Assembly (NCBI GenBank): GCA_024683485.1
Contig: JAIKYD010000021.1
Location: forward strand, 34,909 to 98,908
Source: Saccharofermentans sp.
GTDB taxonomy: Bacteria > Bacillota > Clostridia > Saccharofermentanales > Saccharofermentanaceae
DNA length: 64,000 bases
Direction: 5' to 3'
In this document: in pieces, positions 61,818-64,000 of the stretch
Layout: every line of letters starts with the position of its first letter
How positions within the stretch are numbered: the stretch's first letter is position 1
The notes under the pieces: model-generated
Database searches by the model: none
Told to the model about the DNA's origin: nothing
What the model saw: the letters and a program-made list of their open reading frames with translations, nothing else
Position numbers and translations under genes: made by a program

Positions 61818-64000
61818 ATGAACAGCAGACATACTACTAATACTCTTTGCTTGATAAAACTGTTTTCAGCATTGCTTATGTGTTTACTTATTGCCGCATG
61901 TTTCCTGATCTTCGGGAAAGGTTCGAGAATTAATGCTTCGGAAGAACGAGCCGCATTATCGGTGGTTGGAGTAAAAGTTGATCAATATTCCGGCGATATG
62001 ACTGATTTGTTTGAGTTCGAACTATACATTAATGGTATGCTTATCGACTCAGCGAAAACTGATTCAAGTGGACATGTAGTATTTGAAAATAAACTGTATT
62101 CCACAGGGACTTACTATTATCAAATAAAGCCTGTTCTTCCAAGTCCTGTTGAAAATGGCCTGGTGCACAATTATGAGGGTGTTTGTTATTTAACCCCATA
62201 TCCTCAATCATGGCAGATAGACGTGATAGAAAAGAACGGTCAGTTGATTATATCCGGTTCTTATTCGCATGTGGTTGTTTTTGATTATATAAAATCAGTT
62301 CCGGTTGTTGTAAACCCATATATTGATGTTAAGTTTAGTGATGGCTCGTTATCTGAACACGATCCTTTTAAATATTCTCTTGATATTGTTGGTCAATCTG
62401 GTGCATGTTCAACAGGTATAGACAAACGATATAAAAACTATAAAGATGAACAGATCGCCATTCCTCAAAATCAGTCAGATGGATTAGTCAGTTTTAAAGG
62501 ATTGTCATTCTATGAACCAGGTTATTACTCCGTTGAAGTATCTCCTGTCCTTCCAGATGGATTTAATGGTGAAGAACCATATAGAGGCATATCGGGATAT
62601 AACAATAATTCAAATATTACAAGAGATATAAGATTTGAGGTATGTGAGTTAAATAATCAACTTTATATAAATTACGAAACTAATACTACTTTGCATAACT
62701 TGGGAATTGATTATTATAGTTATGATTCAAGTGTGATAATACCTGCCCATACCAAGGTGGGAACAGTTAAGCTTGTTGGTGCGCCTATGAAGGAAGGCAC
62801 CTTTGCGTATGAATTTGAGTGCACGCCTTCTTCAAACAGAGGAGATAATTATTTTTTCGAACTTACAAATGATGAGAACGGAAATATTTATACAGTAGAA
62901 GATATAGTTTTATATCCTGAATCCAACGAGGAACCGAACATCTACCATTGCAACCTTGTTCAAAGAGAGGGAAATGACAGAGTCTCCGCTTATGGTCAGA
63001 GCATGGAGTACGATAAATCCCCTTATTTTGAATATGACATTGTTGTTTATGATAATCATGATGGTACAGCAAGATATATGGTTGGCGATTCTTCGCAGCT
63101 GCCCGTAAAGAGTTATACAAATAAATATCTTCCAGTTATACAAATGGGAGCTTATGTCGGCATGTCCGGCGCATATTCAAGCGGCGGTTCTGTTACTCTG
63201 CTTGATTCGAATAAGAAAGAAATCGAGACCGTTCGTGAGAATCAATTCATGTGGAGAGAACTGTATTTCTCCGAGATAGAGATTACTGAAGATATGATAG
63301 GGAAGAGCATAACCTATTTCATCAGGCAAAATCTTACCTTTGGAATGGAAGGTACTGAAGGCTATTATAAATATGAAGGTCCGTGGGACGGTTCTTATTT
63401 CTATTTCGAGCCTGATTCGTATGACACATCAATGTACAAGGTCGTTGTGAAGGTTCAAAAAGACAGCACCGGCAATGTTTATGTTACATACAACGGGAAT
63501 TATGCTTTCGAGCGCCCGCAGTTTATAAATGTCGCAGGAAGGTATCAGAAGTCGTTCAGTGCTGTTCCAGAGATTAATGTGACACTTGAGAATAAAGAGC
63601 TTGAAGCAGGATATTTCACGTTTGAACTCTATGATGAGGATGGAAATCTTCTTCAAACTGTTAAGAATGATAAAGACGGAACTGTTAAATTCGAGGCACT
63701 TACACAGAGTGAGAAGGTGCTTAAGCCTAAGCAGGATAATACTTTCAAATATACGATCAAGCAGAAACACGACAGGGATTATATCGCTTACAGTGAGGAT
63801 ATCGAGCTGACCGGAAGTTATTACAGCGGGTATTCCTCAATCTATCCAAGTCATACTTTTACAAATGTTTATAATCCTACCGGCGAACTTAAGATCAACG
63901 GAAAGATTATTGATTCGTTGGATAAGATCGATGACAGGATCGATGATAGAGAGAACTATAAGATTAATACAACTTTAGCGTTTGTGGTTCCGGATTATTA
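61818..64000 (+). CDS. large secreted pilin-domain-like protein, 3' end outside window
   Basis: The frame starting at the ATG at 61818 (GTGAGG upstream) stays open for 727 codons to the window end, so the true protein is longer. A signal peptide (about 1-45: LLMCLLIAACFLIF ... NAS) is followed by repeated beta-rich units with the pattern FEFELYINGMLIDSAKTDSSG ... YYYQIKP, and near residues 590-650 YFTFELYDEDGNLLQTVKND ... FKYTIKQ. This matches pilin isopeptide-linkage (FctA/Spy0128-like) domains and suggests a rod-like surface protein. Any sortase signal would lie beyond the window. It begins 62 bases after the preceding surface protein. Confidence 0.75.
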   Translation, partial: MNSRHTTNTLCLIKLFSALLMCLLIAACFLIFGKGSRINASEERAALSVVGVKVDQYSGDMTDLFEFELYINGMLIDSAKTDSSGHVVFENKLYSTGTYYYQIKPVLPSPVENGLVHNYEGVCYLTPYPQSWQIDVIEKNGQLIISGSYSHVVVFDYIKSVPVVVNPYIDVKFSDGSLSEHDPFKYSLDIVGQSGACSTGIDKRYKNYKDEQIAIPQNQSDGLVSFKGLSFYEPGYYSVEVSPVLPDGFNGEEPYRGISGYNNNSNITRDIRFEVCELNNQLYINYETNTTLHNLGIDYYSYDSSVIIPAHTKVGTVKLVGAPMKEGTFAYEFECTPSSNRGDNYFFELTNDENGNIYTVEDIVLYPESNEEPNIYHCNLVQREGNDRVSAYGQSMEYDKSPYFEYDIVVYDNHDGTARYMVGDSSQLPVKSYTNKYLPVIQMGAYVGMSGAYSSGGSVTLLDSNKKEIETVRENQFMWRELYFSEIEITEDMIGKSITYFIRQNLTFGMEGTEGYYKYEGPWDGSYFYFEPDSYDTSMYKVVVKVQKDSTGNVYVTYNGNYAFERPQFINVAGRYQKSFSAVPEINVTLENKELEAGYFTFELYDEDGNLLQTVKNDKDGTVKFEALTQSEKVLKPKQDNTFKYTIKQKHDRDYIAYSEDIELTGSYYSGYSSIYPSHTFTNVYNPTGELKINGKIIDSLDKIDDRIDDRENYKINTTLAFVVPDY

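Noticed and set aside
62863..63143. Minus-strand frames near the window end
   Set aside because: They are shadows of the long plus-strand surface protein gene that stays open to 64000.

Overview
This is a chromosomal window from a low-to-moderate-GC Gram-positive bacterium, most likely a member of the class Clostridia (Bacillota). The evidence is a PolC-type replicative polymerase, the classical Firmicutes gene order rpsB-tsf-pyrH-frr-uppS-cdsA-dxr-rseP-ispG-polC, the IspH-ribosomal-protein-S1 fusion typical of Clostridia, strong AGGAGG ribosome binding sites, and secreted choline-binding-repeat proteins with Thr-Pro linkers. I see no insertion sequence, prophage or CRISPR array. Species cannot be fixed from the sequence alone.

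Layout. 1-1912: tail of an ABC ATPase and its permease. 1944-4758 (minus): RluF-type pseudouridine synthase, sensor kinase and response regulator. 4918-8471: three lipoproteins that share a repeated extracytoplasmic module. 8473-10052: an rRNA methyltransferase and an RluA-family pseudouridine synthase. 10203-19123: ileS, an M50 protease, scpA-scpB, a MurR/RpiR regulator, cmk and ispH-rpsA, mostly closely spaced or overlapping. 19124-20168: a mostly non-coding stretch with interleaved inverted repeats, two tRNA-Pro genes (CGG and the unusual AGG) and one possible 47-codon gene. 20169-24463: two secreted choline-binding-repeat proteins. 24604-26663: thyA, a histidine phosphatase and folA. 26694-42648: rpsB-tsf with a structured leader, then pyrH through polC and priA. 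42794-44916: dapA, dapB, yajC. 45025-50771: dnaG, trmK, nif3-like, RNase P RNA, a long-type purM and an aquaporin. 51020-52930 (minus): glutamine synthetase. 53076-58122: a membrane protein, NAD(P)-malic enzyme, Lrp regulator with aminotransferase, and prfB. 58213-64000: surface proteins again: a broken LRR-protein remnant, a DUF6273/LRR/choline-binding protein, and a large secreted protein running off the window end.

How the genes work together. Most of the window is housekeeping: translation (ileS, rpsB, tsf, frr, prfB, tRNAs, rRNA modification), DNA replication and chromosome organisation (polC, priA, dnaG, scpAB), isoprenoid and envelope lipid supply (dxr, ispG, ispH, uppS, cdsA, rseP), lysine/diaminopimelate and folate/dTMP synthesis. 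Between these blocks sit islands of exported proteins that probably vary between strains: the lipoprotein trio, the choline-binding proteins and the terminal adhesin-like protein.

Most notable: the polC product keeps every expected PHP metal ligand but has lost the acidic residues of its inserted DEDD proofreading exonuclease, which suggests a change in how replication errors are corrected. Also notable are the interleaved inverted repeats at 19325-19406, the A34 tRNA-Pro(AGG), and the rpsB leader whose promoter -35 box lies inside a long hairpin arm.
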